DNA of 64,000 nucleotides from Paractinoplanes polyasparticus (GCF_019710575.1 NZ_JAHWFK010000030.1:124001-188000); one strand, 5' to 3'; counted from the first letter of the stretch, positions 42,853-52,069 are shown. Notes: generated from the sequence alone by a model not told the origin. Numbers and translations: made by a program.

Positions 42853-44253
42853 ATGGCGAAGACTCCCGGCCCCACGGTGTTCGTGCTGTTCGGCGCGACC
42901 GGCGACCTGGCCCGGCGGATGGTGCTGCCGGCCTTCTACACGCTCGCGATCGAGGGCCTGCTGCCCGACCAGTGGCTCCTGGTCGGCAACGGCCGCGGCG
43001 ACGTCTCGCACGAGGATTTTCGGGACCACGTGCGTAAGGCGCTCGAGGAGTTCGGCCCGGCCCCCGGCGACGGGCCGTGGAAGACGTTCGCCGACCGGCT
43101 GCGCTTCGCCGGCGGCGGGTTCCGCTCCGACGATCCCGGCAGCCTGCTCGACGTGATCGCTTCGGCCCGGGCCGAACTGGGCGGCTCGCCGCAACTCGTG
43201 CACTACCTGGCCATCCCGCCGGTCGCCTTCGAGGAGACGACGAAGGCGCTCGGCCAGCACGGCCTGGCCGAGGGCGCGCGGGCTGTCTACGAGAAGCCGT
43301 TCGGCACGTCGCCGTCGTCGTTCCGCTCGCTGAACCGGCTCGTGCACCGGGTCTTCGGCGAGGATCAGGTCTATCGGATCGACCACTTCCTGGGCAAGGA
43401 GGCGACGCAGAACCTGCACGTGACCCGGTTCGCCAACGAGGCGTTCGCCGCCCTGTGGACCCGTGAGCACCTCGAGAGCGTGCAGATCGACGTGCCCGAG
43501 ACGCTCGGGGTCGATGATCGGGCCGGGTTCTACGACGCCACCGGCGCGGTGCTCGACATGCTCGTCACGCACCTGTTCCAGGTGGCCGCCGAGGTCGCCA
43601 TGGAGCCGCCGGCCAGCCTCGGGGCGGCCGACCTGCAGTCCGCCCGGGAGCGGGTGATCCGCTCGTTCCGCCCGCTCGACCCGGCCGAGGTGGTGCTGGG
43701 GCAGTACACGGGCTACAAATCGATCAAGGGCATCAAGCGGGGATCCACGACCGACACGTACGTCGCCGCGAAGCTCTGGATCGACAACGCGCGCTGGCGG
43801 GGTGTGCCCTTCCTGCTGCGTACGGGAAAAAGAATGGCCGCCGGCAGGCAGGTCGTCAGCCTCGTGCTCAAGACGCCGCCGAAGCCCCTGCCGGACCTGC
43901 CCCCGCAGGGCAACGTCCTGTCGTTCGACCTCGCCGGCAACGGCAAGATCGACCTGTCGCTGCTGGTGAAGCGGCCCGGGGTAGCCCTCGACGTCGAGGG
44001 CGGCTCGGTGCGGCTGCCGCTCGAGGAGGTGCCGGACGCCGAGCCGCTACCGCCGTACTCGCGCCTGATCCACGACGTGCTGCTGGGGGACCGGTCGCTC
44101 TTCACCCGCCCGGACGGCCTCAGCGCGACCTGGAAGGCGGTCGGGCCGCTGCTCGACAACCGGCCGAAGCCCGTGCCGTACGCGCAGGGTTCGTGGGGGC
44201 CGACCGCCGCCCGCAAGCTCGCCGCCCCGCATCGCTGGCTGCTCGGCCAGTAA
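42853..44253 (+). CDS. zwf: glucose-6-phosphate dehydrogenase
   Basis: Oxidises glucose-6-phosphate to 6-phosphogluconolactone with NADP, the entry to the oxidative pentose phosphate pathway. The 466-residue product has the Rossmann motif GATGDLARR at residues 13-21 and the substrate/catalytic peptide RIDHFLGKE (His178, Lys182). The motif EKPFG is also present. The ATG at 42853 is preferred; the long upstream open frame is antisense and out of phase with the GlxA gene. There is no opcA or transaldolase gene next to it, so this may be a stand-alone paralogue rather than the main zwf. Confidence 0.92.
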   Translation: MAKTPGPTVFVLFGATGDLARRMVLPAFYTLAIEGLLPDQWLLVGNGRGDVSHEDFRDHVRKALEEFGPAPGDGPWKTFADRLRFAGGGFRSDDPGSLLDVIASARAELGGSPQLVHYLAIPPVAFEETTKALGQHGLAEGARAVYEKPFGTSPSSFRSLNRLVHRVFGEDQVYRIDHFLGKEATQNLHVTRFANEAFAALWTREHLESVQIDVPETLGVDDRAGFYDATGAVLDMLVTHLFQVAAEVAMEPPASLGAADLQSARERVIRSFRPLDPAEVVLGQYTGYKSIKGIKRGSTTDTYVAAKLWIDNARWRGVPFLLRTGKRMAAGRQVVSLVLKTPPKPLPDLPPQGNVLSFDLAGNGKIDLSLLVKRPGVALDVEGGSVRLPLEEVPDAEPLPPYSRLIHDVLLGDRSLFTRPDGLSATWKAVGPLLDNRPKPVPYAQGSWGPTAARKLAAPHRWLLGQ

Positions 44254-44255
44254 CT

Positions 44256-45209
44256 TCATCTATCGTTCGGGCCGGCGCGGAACAGGCGGTGCACCTGCTC
44301 GACCGCCTCGGCGACAGATGCCACGGTGTGGGCCGTCGCCGCCGCGGGCGGCCGGTCCACCATGACCACCGGCAGACCGCGCTCCCGGGCGGCAACCAGC
44401 TTGGCGTCGGGGCCGCCGCTGTCCTTGCTGATCAGCACGTCGATGCGGTGCTCGTCGAGCAGCCGGCGCTCGCCCTCGAGCGTGAAGGGACCGCGGTCGA
44501 GCACCACCTCGAGCCGGTGCGGCATGGGCGGTTCCGGGGGTTCCACCGAGCGCGCCAGGAACCAGGCGTCGACGTCGGCGAACGCGGCGATGCCCTGGCG
44601 TCCGGTCGTCAGGAATACCCGAGCCGTTGATCCCCGGCGGCCGTCGAGCAGGGCGGCTGCTTCTTCGAGGTCGCGTACGTGATGCCACGCGTCGCCCGGC
44701 TGCTCGACCCAGCCCGGGCGCCGGAGCACGACCAACGGCACCCCGGCCCGGCTCGCCGCCTGTGCCGCGTTGGCGCTGATCGTGGCCGCGAAGGGGTGGG
44801 TCGCGTCCACCAGCGCGTCGATTCGGTGTGCCCGCAGGTAGCCGGTCAGCCCTTCGACGCCACCGAACCCGCCGATTCGCACGTCCCCGGCGGGCAACAG
44901 CGGGGAGGAGGTCCGGCCGGCCAGCGACGTGATCACCGCGAATCCCGGCAGTGAGCCCGCCAGGGCCCGGGCCCCGCTCGTGCCGCCCAGGATCAGCACG
45001 CGCGGCCGCGAATCGCTCGGTATCGGCGACCAATCGGCCGCGAGCGCATTCAGACGGTCGATCACGGCAGACCTTCCCGCGTTGCCGCGTTCTGTGAGCG
45101 GGCGTTCAGCGGTTGCGTTGTCTGCGCTGCCGTGTTTTGTGAGCGCTTGTTCAGTGGCTGCGTGCTCAGCGGCCTCGGCGTGCTGGTGGTTGGTGGCTGG
45201 GTCAGGCAT
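44256..45209 (-). CDS. cobK: precorrin-6A reductase
   Basis: Cobalamin biosynthesis enzyme reducing precorrin-6A (or cobalt-precorrin-6A) with NADPH. The core starts RVLILGGTSGARALA near residue 68; the conserved VDATHPFA and IDVLISKDSGG segments follow. ATG 45209 is favoured because ATGCCTGA overlaps the end of cobM, giving a 317-residue protein with a low-complexity N-terminal extension of about 65 residues that contains a 15-residue tandem repeat. A GTG at 45065 would give a normal-length enzyme of about 269 residues. It is the last gene of the cobL-cobM-cobK operon. Confidence 0.9.
   Translation of the reverse strand: MPDPATNHQHAEAAEHAATEQALTKHGSADNATAERPLTERGNAGRSAVIDRLNALAADWSPIPSDSRPRVLILGGTSGARALAGSLPGFAVITSLAGRTSSPLLPAGDVRIGGFGGVEGLTGYLRAHRIDALVDATHPFAATISANAAQAASRAGVPLVVLRRPGWVEQPGDAWHHVRDLEEAAALLDGRRGSTARVFLTTGRQGIAAFADVDAWFLARSVEPPEPPMPHRLEVVLDRGPFTLEGERRLLDEHRIDVLISKDSGGPDAKLVAARERGLPVVMVDRPPAAATAHTVASVAEAVEQVHRLFRAGPNDR
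45084..45173. repeat. two-copy degenerate 45-bp tandem repeat in cobK 5-prime region
   Basis: Units starting GCCGCGTTCTGTGAGCG (45084) and GCCGTGTTTTGTGAGCG (45129) are arranged head to tail with a 45-bp period. In the cobK frame this is 15 codons, giving two related blocks (AATEQALTKHGSADN and ATAERPLTERGNAGR). The period preserves the reading frame, which supports translation. Confidence 0.7.
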
Positions 45210-45957
45210 GGGGGTCGGTGCGGCAGCGGTTTGTGGAGTAGAGGTGGCTGTCGGGGAACTGGGAGGCGGTGAGGGCGGCGCCGACGACGATGATTGCTGT
45301 GCGGCGGATGCCGGCCTCTTTGACCAGCGGGGCGATGTCGGCCAGCGTGCCTCGGACGATCAGCTCGTCGGTCCGGCTCGCTCGGGCCACGACGGCTACC
45401 GGGCAGTCGGCGCCGTAGCTGGGGATCAGCTCGGCGGCCACCGCCTCGATGCGGTGCACAGACAGGTGCAGCACCATCGTGGCTCGGCTCGCTGACAGGG
45501 TGGGCAGGTCCTCGCCGGGGGGCATGGCGGTGGCACGCTCGGCGGTTCGGGTGAGGATTACCGTCTGGGCCACTCCGGGGACGGTGAACTCGCGATGCAG
45601 GGAGGCGGCCGCCGCGGCGAAGGCGGGGACGCCGGGGACCACGTCGTAGGGGACTCCGGCGGCGTCGAGGCGGCGCATCTGTTCGGCCACCGCGCTGAAG
45701 ACCGACGGGTCGCCGGAGTGCAGGCGGGCGACGTCGTGGCCGGCCTCGTGGGCGGCCACCAGCTCGGCGATGATCTCGTCGAGGTTCAGGTCGGCGGTGT
45801 CGACCACGCGGCAGCCCGGCGGGCACCATTCGAGCAGCTCCGGCGGCACGAGACTGCCCGCGTACAAGCAGACCGGCGCCGCCGCGATCAGCCGCTGCCC
45901 CCGCACGGTGATCAGGTCGGCGGCCCCTGGGCCGGCCCCGATGAAGTGCACAGTCAT
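45202..45957 (-). CDS. cobM: precorrin-4 C11-methyltransferase
   Basis: SAM-dependent uroporphyrin-III-methylase-family enzyme that methylates C11 of precorrin-4. The 251-residue product begins with the family motif TVHFIGAGPGAADLITVRG, and has LHSGDPSVFSAV and YDVVPGVPAFAA at the SAM site. Length matches CobM/CbiF. ATG 45957 starts it. It ends within the first codons of cobK (8-bp overlap) and follows cobL after 114 bp; the order matches biochemical succession of the pathway only loosely. Confidence 0.95.
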   Translation of the reverse strand: MTVHFIGAGPGAADLITVRGQRLIAAAPVCLYAGSLVPPELLEWCPPGCRVVDTADLNLDEIIAELVAAHEAGHDVARLHSGDPSVFSAVAEQMRRLDAAGVPYDVVPGVPAFAAAAASLHREFTVPGVAQTVILTRTAERATAMPPGEDLPTLSASRATMVLHLSVHRIEAVAAELIPSYGADCPVAVVARASRTDELIVRGTLADIAPLVKEAGIRRTAIIVVGAALTASQFPDSHLYSTNRCRTDPHA

Positions 45958-46071
45958 CGCGTCACCACCTGCGTCCGGTCGGCGGCACGGCCCGGCTGCG
46001 CTGGGAGCTGCATGCCGGCTGCGATCCAGGCGGTGCGGCCGTGACCGGTTCTGTCTGTGTCTTGGCGGCTT

Positions 46072-47286
46072 TCACCTGGTCACCGACCAGATTGTTACGG
46101 GCATCATCGTTCTCCAACCCGTGAAGTTGCCTACCGGGGAGCCTCGGCTCACCGAGAGTCTGATCAGCTCGCCGCCCAGTTCGGCGTGGGCCGCGGCCAG
46201 GGCGGCCTCGGATTCGACAGTCACCGCGTTGGCGACCAGGCGGCCGCCGGGGCGCAGGGCGGTCAGGCAGGCGTCGAGCACGCCGTCGCGGGTCAGGCCG
46301 CCGCCGATGAAGATGGCGTCGGGGGTGGGGAGGCCGTCGAGGGCTTCGGGGGCTCGGCCGGTGATGAGTTGGAGGGCGGGTACGCCCAGCATTGCGGCGT
46401 TCGTCGCGATTGTTGCGGCCCGGGGCGCGGACGACTCGATGGCGATGGCGCGGCACGACGGGTGGGTGCGCATCCACTCGATGCCGATGCTGCCGGAGCC
46501 GGCGCCGACGTCCCACAGCAACGCACCGGGCACCGGGGCCAGCACCGACAGCGTCACCGCGCGGACCTCGCGCTTCGTGAGCTGCCCGTCCGTCTCGTAG
46601 GCCGAGTCAGCGAGGCCGGGCACCACCGAGGTCGCCGGGCCGTCGGGGCCGCAGTCGATCGCGATCACGTTGAGCGGATCGCCGGGGGCGTGCTCCCAGG
46701 AACCGGCCGTGCCCGTGACTACCTGCTCCGAAGGGCCGCCCAGCTGCGACAGCACGGTGATCGTGGCCGATCCGAAGCCGGCCGCTGCGACCAGGCCGGC
46801 CACTGTCGCGGGCGTCGAGGCGTCGCGTGACAGCACGAGCAGCCGCCGGCCCGGGTTGAGCGCCCGCCGCACGGTGGCCGGGTCGGCGGTCACCAGGCTC
46901 AGCACCTCGGTCGTGGCGAGCGGCCAGCCCATCCGGGCGGCCGCGAGCGCGGCCGAGGACGGGTGCGCGATCACCCGTACGCGATCGGGCCCGAGCAGTC
47001 GCACCAGCGTGACCCCGATGCCGTGGAACATCGGGTCGCCGCTGGCCAGCACGGCCAGGCCCGCGGCGGCGTGCTCCTCGACCAGCTCGCCCAGAGTGGG
47101 GAGCAGCGGCGATGGCAGCAGCACCCGCTGCGCCGGGACCGAGGGCGGTAGCAACGCGAGCTGCCTGCTGCTACCCATGATCACACCGGTCGACCGGAGG
47201 GTGTCATGGCCCGTACGAGAAAGCTCTGACCAGCCGCCGGCGCCGATGCCGACCACCGTGACCAGGTGGGGGTGGTCGGCGCTCAT
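46072..47286 (-). CDS. cobL: bifunctional precorrin-6Y C5,15-methyltransferase/decarboxylase
   Basis: CobL/CbiET fusion: an N-terminal tetrapyrrole methylase (VTVVGIGAGGWSEL, LASGDPMFHGIG) methylates C5, and a C-terminal class I methyltransferase (LLWDVGAGSGSIGIEWMR near residue 258) methylates C15 and decarboxylates the C12 acetate. At 404 residues it is the usual fused size. ATG 47286 starts it. It is the first of three leftward cobalamin genes. No B12 riboswitch consensus was found in the 164 bp between it and the divergent ferric-reductase-like gene. Confidence 0.94.
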   Translation of the reverse strand: MSADHPHLVTVVGIGAGGWSELSRTGHDTLRSTGVIMGSSRQLALLPPSVPAQRVLLPSPLLPTLGELVEEHAAAGLAVLASGDPMFHGIGVTLVRLLGPDRVRVIAHPSSAALAAARMGWPLATTEVLSLVTADPATVRRALNPGRRLLVLSRDASTPATVAGLVAAAGFGSATITVLSQLGGPSEQVVTGTAGSWEHAPGDPLNVIAIDCGPDGPATSVVPGLADSAYETDGQLTKREVRAVTLSVLAPVPGALLWDVGAGSGSIGIEWMRTHPSCRAIAIESSAPRAATIATNAAMLGVPALQLITGRAPEALDGLPTPDAIFIGGGLTRDGVLDACLTALRPGGRLVANAVTVESEAALAAAHAELGGELIRLSVSRGSPVGNFTGWRTMMPVTIWSVTR

Positions 47287-47450
47287 GCGCCGAACCTATC
47301 GAACCGCGCGGGGCCGAGAATTTCCGCATCCGTTTGAGCGAAGGCCGCGCCGGGTGCGTACAACAGCCAGACGGCTCCCCGAGACCGGGTCGTCACGTCG
47401 GCCGCAGGGGGTGGCAGACGCCCAGACCGACCGCTGAACGGGTGACGAAC

Positions 47451-49028
47451 ATGGCGCAGGGACCGCCGACGTTCCAGACGTTCCAGGATCAGCGCTACGA
47501 ACCGGACGACGATTCGCAGTTCTTCGCCGACCTGCGGGCCATGCCCGACGAGGACGACCGCTGGGCGGCTCAGGAGCCCTGGCCCGAGGACCCGAACCGG
47601 GACGACCCGTACCGTCGCAGTGACATCCTGATCGAGTCGCAGACCGACCCGACCGGCTGGAAGGCGTCCGGCCCGGCGCAACCCCCCATTCCGGACGACC
47701 GCCCGCCGGCCGAGGCCATCTCGGGCAACCGCCTGCTGACCGTCCTGCTGTTCTTCGCGGGCCTGGCCACCAGCGTCGCCCTGTGGCTGTTCGAGACGCA
47801 GTCCGGCGAGATCAGCGACACCGCCAGCCTGATGCTCGCGGCCGGCCGCATCACCGGCCTGATCGGCGGCTACCTGCTCTTCGTCCAGTTGCTGATGATG
47901 AGCCGCGTCAGCTGGCTCGAGGAGTGGGTGGGCGCGCGGGACCTGCTGCGCTGGCACCGCTGGCTCGGCACCTCACTGACCGTCTTCGTGCTCGCCCACG
48001 TCGTCTTCATCGTGTACGGCTACGCGCTCACGGCCGAGACCGGCGTCGTCGAGCAGGGCTGGACGATCATCACGACGCTGCCCGAGATGCTGAGCGCCAC
48101 GGCCGCCACCATCATCCTGGTGGTCATCAGCCTGATCTCGATCCGCGGGGCCCGGGCCAAGCTTCCGTACGAGCTGTGGCACCTGATCCACCTCACGGGC
48201 TACCTGGTCCTGCTGCTCGGCTACGGCCACCAGGTCGCCACCGGGGCCAACCTCAGCGGCCCGTTCGCGTCGATCTTCTGGCCCGCCCTGACCGCCCTGG
48301 TGATCTCGGCCCTGGTCTGGGGCCGCCTGGTCGAGCCGCTCTGGCTCAACCTGCGGCACAAGTTCGAGGTGGCCGAGGTCGTCTCCGAGGGCGGCAACAC
48401 GTTCTCGATCTACATCGACGGCAAGAAGCTCGAGAAGCTGCCCGCCCAGGCCGGTCAGTTCATGCGCTGGCGGTTCCTGACCCGCAACGGCTGGTGGCAG
48501 TCGCACCCGTTCTCGCTGTCGGCCGCGCCCAACTCGCAGTGGCTGCGGCTCACCGTGACCGCGGTCGGCGGCCACACCTCGCGCCTGGGCGCCATGAAGC
48601 CGGGCACGCCGGTCTGGGCCGAGGGCCCGTTCGGGGTGTTCACGGCCCAGCGGCGTACGCGCCGTCGTGCGCTCCTGATCGCCGGCGGCAGCGGCATCGC
48701 GCCGATCCGCGCCCTGCTCGAGGACATGCCGCCGGACACGATCGTGATCTACCGGGCCAGCCGCCCCGACGAGCTGGTCTTCCGCGGTGAGCTCGAGGAG
48801 CTCGCCGAGCAGCGCGACGCCTGGGTCCGCTACATCGTCGGCGGGCGCAACGACCCCGGTCCGCGCCGGCTGTTCACCCCGGACGGCCTGCTCGGCCTGG
48901 TGCCGGACGTGAGCCGGCGCGACGTCTACCTGTGCGGCCCGCCCGGGCTGGTGGAGGCCGCTGTCGGCACGCTGCGTGACCTCGATGTCCCGGACAGCCA
49001 GCTGCACCTCGACCCGTTCGAGTTCTGA
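47451..49028 (+). CDS. ferric-reductase-like transmembrane flavin oxidoreductase
   Basis: Membrane electron carrier of the ferric reductase/NADPH oxidase type, 525 residues. An acidic cytoplasmic N-terminal tail of about 100 residues is followed by six TM helices with haem-ligand histidines in LRWHRWLG, VLAHVVFI and ELWHLIHLTG, then an FAD-binding domain (HPFSLSAAPN) and an NAD(P)-binding domain (LIAGGSGIAPIRALLEDM, CGPPGLV). ATG 47451 is chosen because the protein starts cleanly; the preceding region is non-coding. It heads a three-gene operon with an FMN-binding protein and ApbE, so it likely delivers electrons to an extracytoplasmic flavoprotein. Confidence 0.92.
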   Translation: MAQGPPTFQTFQDQRYEPDDDSQFFADLRAMPDEDDRWAAQEPWPEDPNRDDPYRRSDILIESQTDPTGWKASGPAQPPIPDDRPPAEAISGNRLLTVLLFFAGLATSVALWLFETQSGEISDTASLMLAAGRITGLIGGYLLFVQLLMMSRVSWLEEWVGARDLLRWHRWLGTSLTVFVLAHVVFIVYGYALTAETGVVEQGWTIITTLPEMLSATAATIILVVISLISIRGARAKLPYELWHLIHLTGYLVLLLGYGHQVATGANLSGPFASIFWPALTALVISALVWGRLVEPLWLNLRHKFEVAEVVSEGGNTFSIYIDGKKLEKLPAQAGQFMRWRFLTRNGWWQSHPFSLSAAPNSQWLRLTVTAVGGHTSRLGAMKPGTPVWAEGPFGVFTAQRRTRRRALLIAGGSGIAPIRALLEDMPPDTIVIYRASRPDELVFRGELEELAEQRDAWVRYIVGGRNDPGPRRLFTPDGLLGLVPDVSRRDVYLCGPPGLVEAAVGTLRDLDVPDSQLHLDPFEF

Positions 49029-49042
49029 TTAGGAGTCTCCCG

Positions 49043-49546
49043 ATGCGACGCAGTACCGCAGCCGCCGTAGGCACCCTCACCGGCGCCGCCCTGATCATCG
49101 GGGTGCGACTGAGCGTGACGCCGCCCGAGGCCCCCGTCGTGGCCGCGCCGGTCGGCAACCTGGCCGAAGGCACGCCGGCGCCCAAGCCGTCATCCAAGAA
49201 GCCGGCCGCCTCCGGCTCCAAGGAGAAGGCGCCGGCGAAGCAGAAGGAGGCCGCCAAGCCCAAGAGCGGCCTCAAGGACGGCGTCTTCAAGGGCGACGCG
49301 GCGGCCAACCCGTACGGGAAGATCCAGGTCACCATCAAGGTCGAGGGCGGCGAGATCACCGACGCGGCCGCGACCTTCCCGACCGCGAACGACAGCGCCA
49401 CGATCAACCCGCCCGCCATCGCCGCGCTCAAGGAGTCCACGCTGCAGGCGCAGAATGCGGACGTCTCGGCCGTCTCGGGCGCCACCTACACCAGCGAGTC
49501 CTACGTCAAGTCACTCCAGGCGGCGCTGGACGCGGCAAAGGCGTAG
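49043..49546 (+). CDS. exported FMN-binding-domain protein
   Basis: 167-residue protein with an N-terminal membrane anchor or signal segment (GTLTGAALIIGVRLSV), a Lys/Pro/Ala-rich linker (residues 45-80) and an FMN-binding domain (DGVFKGDAAANPYGKIQV onward). The flavinylation motif SGATYTS (145-151) is intact, with Thr148 the expected residue that ApbE links to FMN through a phosphoester. The ATG follows TTAGGAG at ideal spacing. It sits 14 bp after the ferric-reductase-like gene and 11 bp before apbE. Confidence 0.92.
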   Translation: MRRSTAAAVGTLTGAALIIGVRLSVTPPEAPVVAAPVGNLAEGTPAPKPSSKKPAASGSKEKAPAKQKEAAKPKSGLKDGVFKGDAAANPYGKIQVTIKVEGGEITDAAATFPTANDSATINPPAIAALKESTLQAQNADVSAVSGATYTSESYVKSLQAALDAAKA

Positions 49547-49557
49547 GGTCACGCTCT

Positions 49558-50307
49558 GTGCGCCATGTCGAGCATGTGATGGGTACGACGGTCAGCATCG
49601 AGTTGGGCGAGGACCGGCCCGATTTTGAGCTGCGCGGGCTCATCACGAGCGTGTGCGACTGGTTGCACGAAGTGGATGCCCGGTTCAGCACGTACAAGGC
49701 GGATAGCGAGGTGTCCCGGTTCGGCCGCGGCGAACTGCGGCTGGAGGACGCCTCGGCCGATCTGCGGCACGTCCTGGACGCGTGTGCTGATCTCTGGCGC
49801 GATACGGACGGTTACTTCGACGCGTACGCATCGGGGCCGCTCGACCCGTCGGGCTACGTGAAGGGCTGGTCGGTCGAGGTGGCCGCGGCCCGGCTGCTGG
49901 CCGCCGGGTCGCACGACCACTACATCAACGCCGGCGGCGACATCCGCATGCGCGGCAACCACCCCGACGGCGGGCCCTGGCGGGTCGGCATCCGGCATCC
50001 GTGGGAGGCCGACAAGGTCAGTTGGGTGCTCGCGCTGCACGACGGGGCGGTGGCGACCTCGGGGACGTACGAGCGCGGCGATCACATCTTCAACCCGCGT
50101 ACGGGCCGCCCGGCGCAGGGGCTGCGGTCGGTGACGGTGGTGGGGCCGGATCTGTCGGTCGCCGATGCCTACGCCACGGCGGCGCTGGCGATGGGGGAGT
50201 CCGGCATCGCCTGGCTCGCGAAGCGGGCGGCCGACGGTTACGACTCGGCCGTGGTGACCGACGACGGCCGGGCGTTCAGCTCGGCCAACCTGCCGGCCGC
50301 TGTCTGA
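49558..50307 (+). CDS. apbE: FAD:protein FMN transferase
   Basis: ApbE flavin transferase that attaches FMN covalently to Thr in target domains. The 249-residue product has the family's MGTTVSIEL start, SEVSRFGRG, a YVKGWSVEVAA motif that binds FAD, INAGGDIRMRG and the ATSGTYERGDHIFNP metal site. No signal peptide is evident, although bacterial ApbE often acts outside the cytoplasm; an actinobacterial cytoplasmic or Tat-independent form is possible. The GTG at 49558 begins right after the preceding stop. Its target is almost certainly the upstream FMN-binding protein. Confidence 0.95.
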   Translation: MRHVEHVMGTTVSIELGEDRPDFELRGLITSVCDWLHEVDARFSTYKADSEVSRFGRGELRLEDASADLRHVLDACADLWRDTDGYFDAYASGPLDPSGYVKGWSVEVAAARLLAAGSHDHYINAGGDIRMRGNHPDGGPWRVGIRHPWEADKVSWVLALHDGAVATSGTYERGDHIFNPRTGRPAQGLRSVTVVGPDLSVADAYATAALAMGESGIAWLAKRAADGYDSAVVTDDGRAFSSANLPAAV

Positions 50308-50343
50308 CGGCTGTCCCGCGCGTCCCTCGGGATGGACGTGCTG

Positions 50344-50352
50344 TTATCCACA
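50344..50352 (+). promoter_or_regulatory. DnaA-box sequence TTATCCACA
   Basis: An exact consensus DnaA box lies in the 97-bp gap between apbE and the ABC-exporter genes, 53 bp upstream of the first exporter start. A role in replication-linked transcription or DnaA titration is possible but unproven. Confidence 0.45.
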
Positions 50353-50404
50353 ACCGGGTGAAACTGGGCGGCGTTCATCGACCGTCTTGAGGCAGCATGA
50401 CGGC

Positions 50405-52069
50405 GTGGACATACGGGGACCGGCAAGATTTCTCTGGTGGTTGGGTGTCAGCAACAAGGGCCGGGTGGCTCTCGGCGCGATGTTCGGGTCGCTGTGGTTT
50501 CTCAGCCTGGCGTCCGCGCCCTGGTTGCTTTCCCGGGCCATCGACCACGGCCTCGCGGCGCGTGAGCCGGGCGCGCTGATCGGCTGGGCCGCGGCCGTGC
50601 TGGTCGTCGGCGCGGCCAGCGCGGGTCTCGGCATCATGCGGCACCGCAGCATGACCAAGATGCGCATGGCGGCCGCCCTGCAGACGGCCGAACTGGTGAT
50701 GGGTCATGCGACCCGGCTCGGATCGGCGCTGCCGCGCCGCATCACCGCGGGCGAGGTCGTGACCATCGGCATCTCCGACGTGTGGACGATCGGCCGGGCC
50801 ATGAACGTCGGCGGCGTCGGCGTCGCCTCGGCCCTGGCGATCTCCGTGGTGGCCGTGGTGCTCTTCCGCACGTCCTACATGCTCGCTGTCGTCGTGCTGG
50901 TCGGTGTGCCCGTGCTCGCGCTTTTCGTCGGACCGCTGCTGCAGCGCGGCCAGCGGGCCGGCCTGGGCTACCGCGAGCAGCAGGGCGAACTCAACACCCG
51001 CCTCGTCGACGTGCTCGGCGGCCTGCGCATCCTCAACGGACTGGGCGGCAAGCAGACCCACCTCGAGCGGTACGACCGGGAGTCCGCGCGGCTGCGCGAC
51101 CAGGGCTACCAGGTCGGCGGGCCGTTCAGCTGGATCGGCGCCCTCGGTGACGGGCTGCCGGTCGTGTTCCTGGCCGTGGTCGTCTGGCTGGCCGCCCGGC
51201 TGGCCGCGTCCGGCGAGCTCACGGTGGGCGAGCTGGTGGCGGTCTACGGCTACACGGCCATGCTGGTCATCCCGGTCAACGTGCTGATCTTCTGCTCGTT
51301 CGACGTCACCCGGGGCCTGGTCTCGGCCCGGCGCGTGGTCGATTTCCTGCGGCTGCCCGCCGACGACCCGTCCGGCGCGCCCGCTCCCGACGGCCCGGCC
51401 CCGCTGCACGACCCGGCGTCCGGGGTCACCGTCGAGCCCGGGCGGCTGACCGCGCTGGCCGGGGCCCGCCCGTCCGACGCCGCCGCGGTGATCGACCGGC
51501 TCGGCGCGTACGGGCCGACCGACGCCACCTGGGGCGGCCGCCCGCTCGCCGGCATCGCCCAGTCCGAGGTCCGCGCCCGCATCCTGGTCGCCGAGCCCGA
51601 CGCGGCCCTGTTCGCGGGCGACCTGCGCGACGTGATCGCCGGCCGCGACGACCCCGACGACGACCGCGTCCGTGCCGCGATCACGGCCGCCGTCGCCCAC
51701 GACGTCGCCTCCGGACTCGACCGTCCGATCGAGTGGTCCGGCCGCAACATCTCGGGCGGCCAGCGCCAGCGGGTGCGGCTGGCCCGGGCCGTGCACGCCG
51801 ACCCCGAACTGCTGCTGGCGGCCGAGCCCACCTCGGCCGTCGACGCCCACACCGAGGCGGCCATCGCCGAGCGGCTCAGCGAGACCCGCCGCGGCCGCGG
51901 CACGGTGGTCGCCACTACGTCGCCGGTGCTGCTCGACCGGGCCGACGTGGTGCACTATCTGGTCGACGGCCGGGTCGCCGCGTCCGGCACCCACCGCTCG
52001 CTGCTGGCCGCCACGCCGGGCTACCGCGACCTGGTGACTCGCGCCTTCGACTCCGAGGAGGGCGCGTGA
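50405..52069 (+). CDS. ABC exporter half-transporter with degenerate ATP site
   Basis: Six-helix membrane domain plus nucleotide-binding domain, 554 residues from GTG 50405 (TTG 50387 possible). The NBD is strikingly decayed: the Walker A position reads AGARPSDAAAV near residues 352-362 with no GxGK(S/T), the Walker B aspartate is replaced (LLLAAEPTSAVD, Glu474 kept) and the switch histidine is lost (VVATTSPVLL). The signature SGGQRQR (Ser450-Gln453) is perfect. It overlaps the next half-transporter gene by GTGA, so the two form a heterodimer in which this chain contributes only the signature of the active site. Substrate is unknown. Confidence 0.93.
   Translation: MDIRGPARFLWWLGVSNKGRVALGAMFGSLWFLSLASAPWLLSRAIDHGLAAREPGALIGWAAAVLVVGAASAGLGIMRHRSMTKMRMAAALQTAELVMGHATRLGSALPRRITAGEVVTIGISDVWTIGRAMNVGGVGVASALAISVVAVVLFRTSYMLAVVVLVGVPVLALFVGPLLQRGQRAGLGYREQQGELNTRLVDVLGGLRILNGLGGKQTHLERYDRESARLRDQGYQVGGPFSWIGALGDGLPVVFLAVVVWLAARLAASGELTVGELVAVYGYTAMLVIPVNVLIFCSFDVTRGLVSARRVVDFLRLPADDPSGAPAPDGPAPLHDPASGVTVEPGRLTALAGARPSDAAAVIDRLGAYGPTDATWGGRPLAGIAQSEVRARILVAEPDAALFAGDLRDVIAGRDDPDDDRVRAAITAAVAHDVASGLDRPIEWSGRNISGGQRQRVRLARAVHADPELLLAAEPTSAVDAHTEAAIAERLSETRRGRGTVVATTSPVLLDRADVVHYLVDGRVAASGTHRSLLAATPGYRDLVTRAFDSEEGA

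Noticed and set aside
47287-47450. Cobalamin riboswitch before cobL
   Set aside because: The 164 bp between the divergent genes lacks the B12 box and the upstream GCCACTG and GGGAA elements I looked for; similar GGCAGACGCCC and CCGAGACC pieces do not fit the consensus.
50344-50352. Replication origin around a DnaA box
   Set aside because: Only a single box is present with no AT-rich unwinding region and no dnaA, dnaN or parAB genes.
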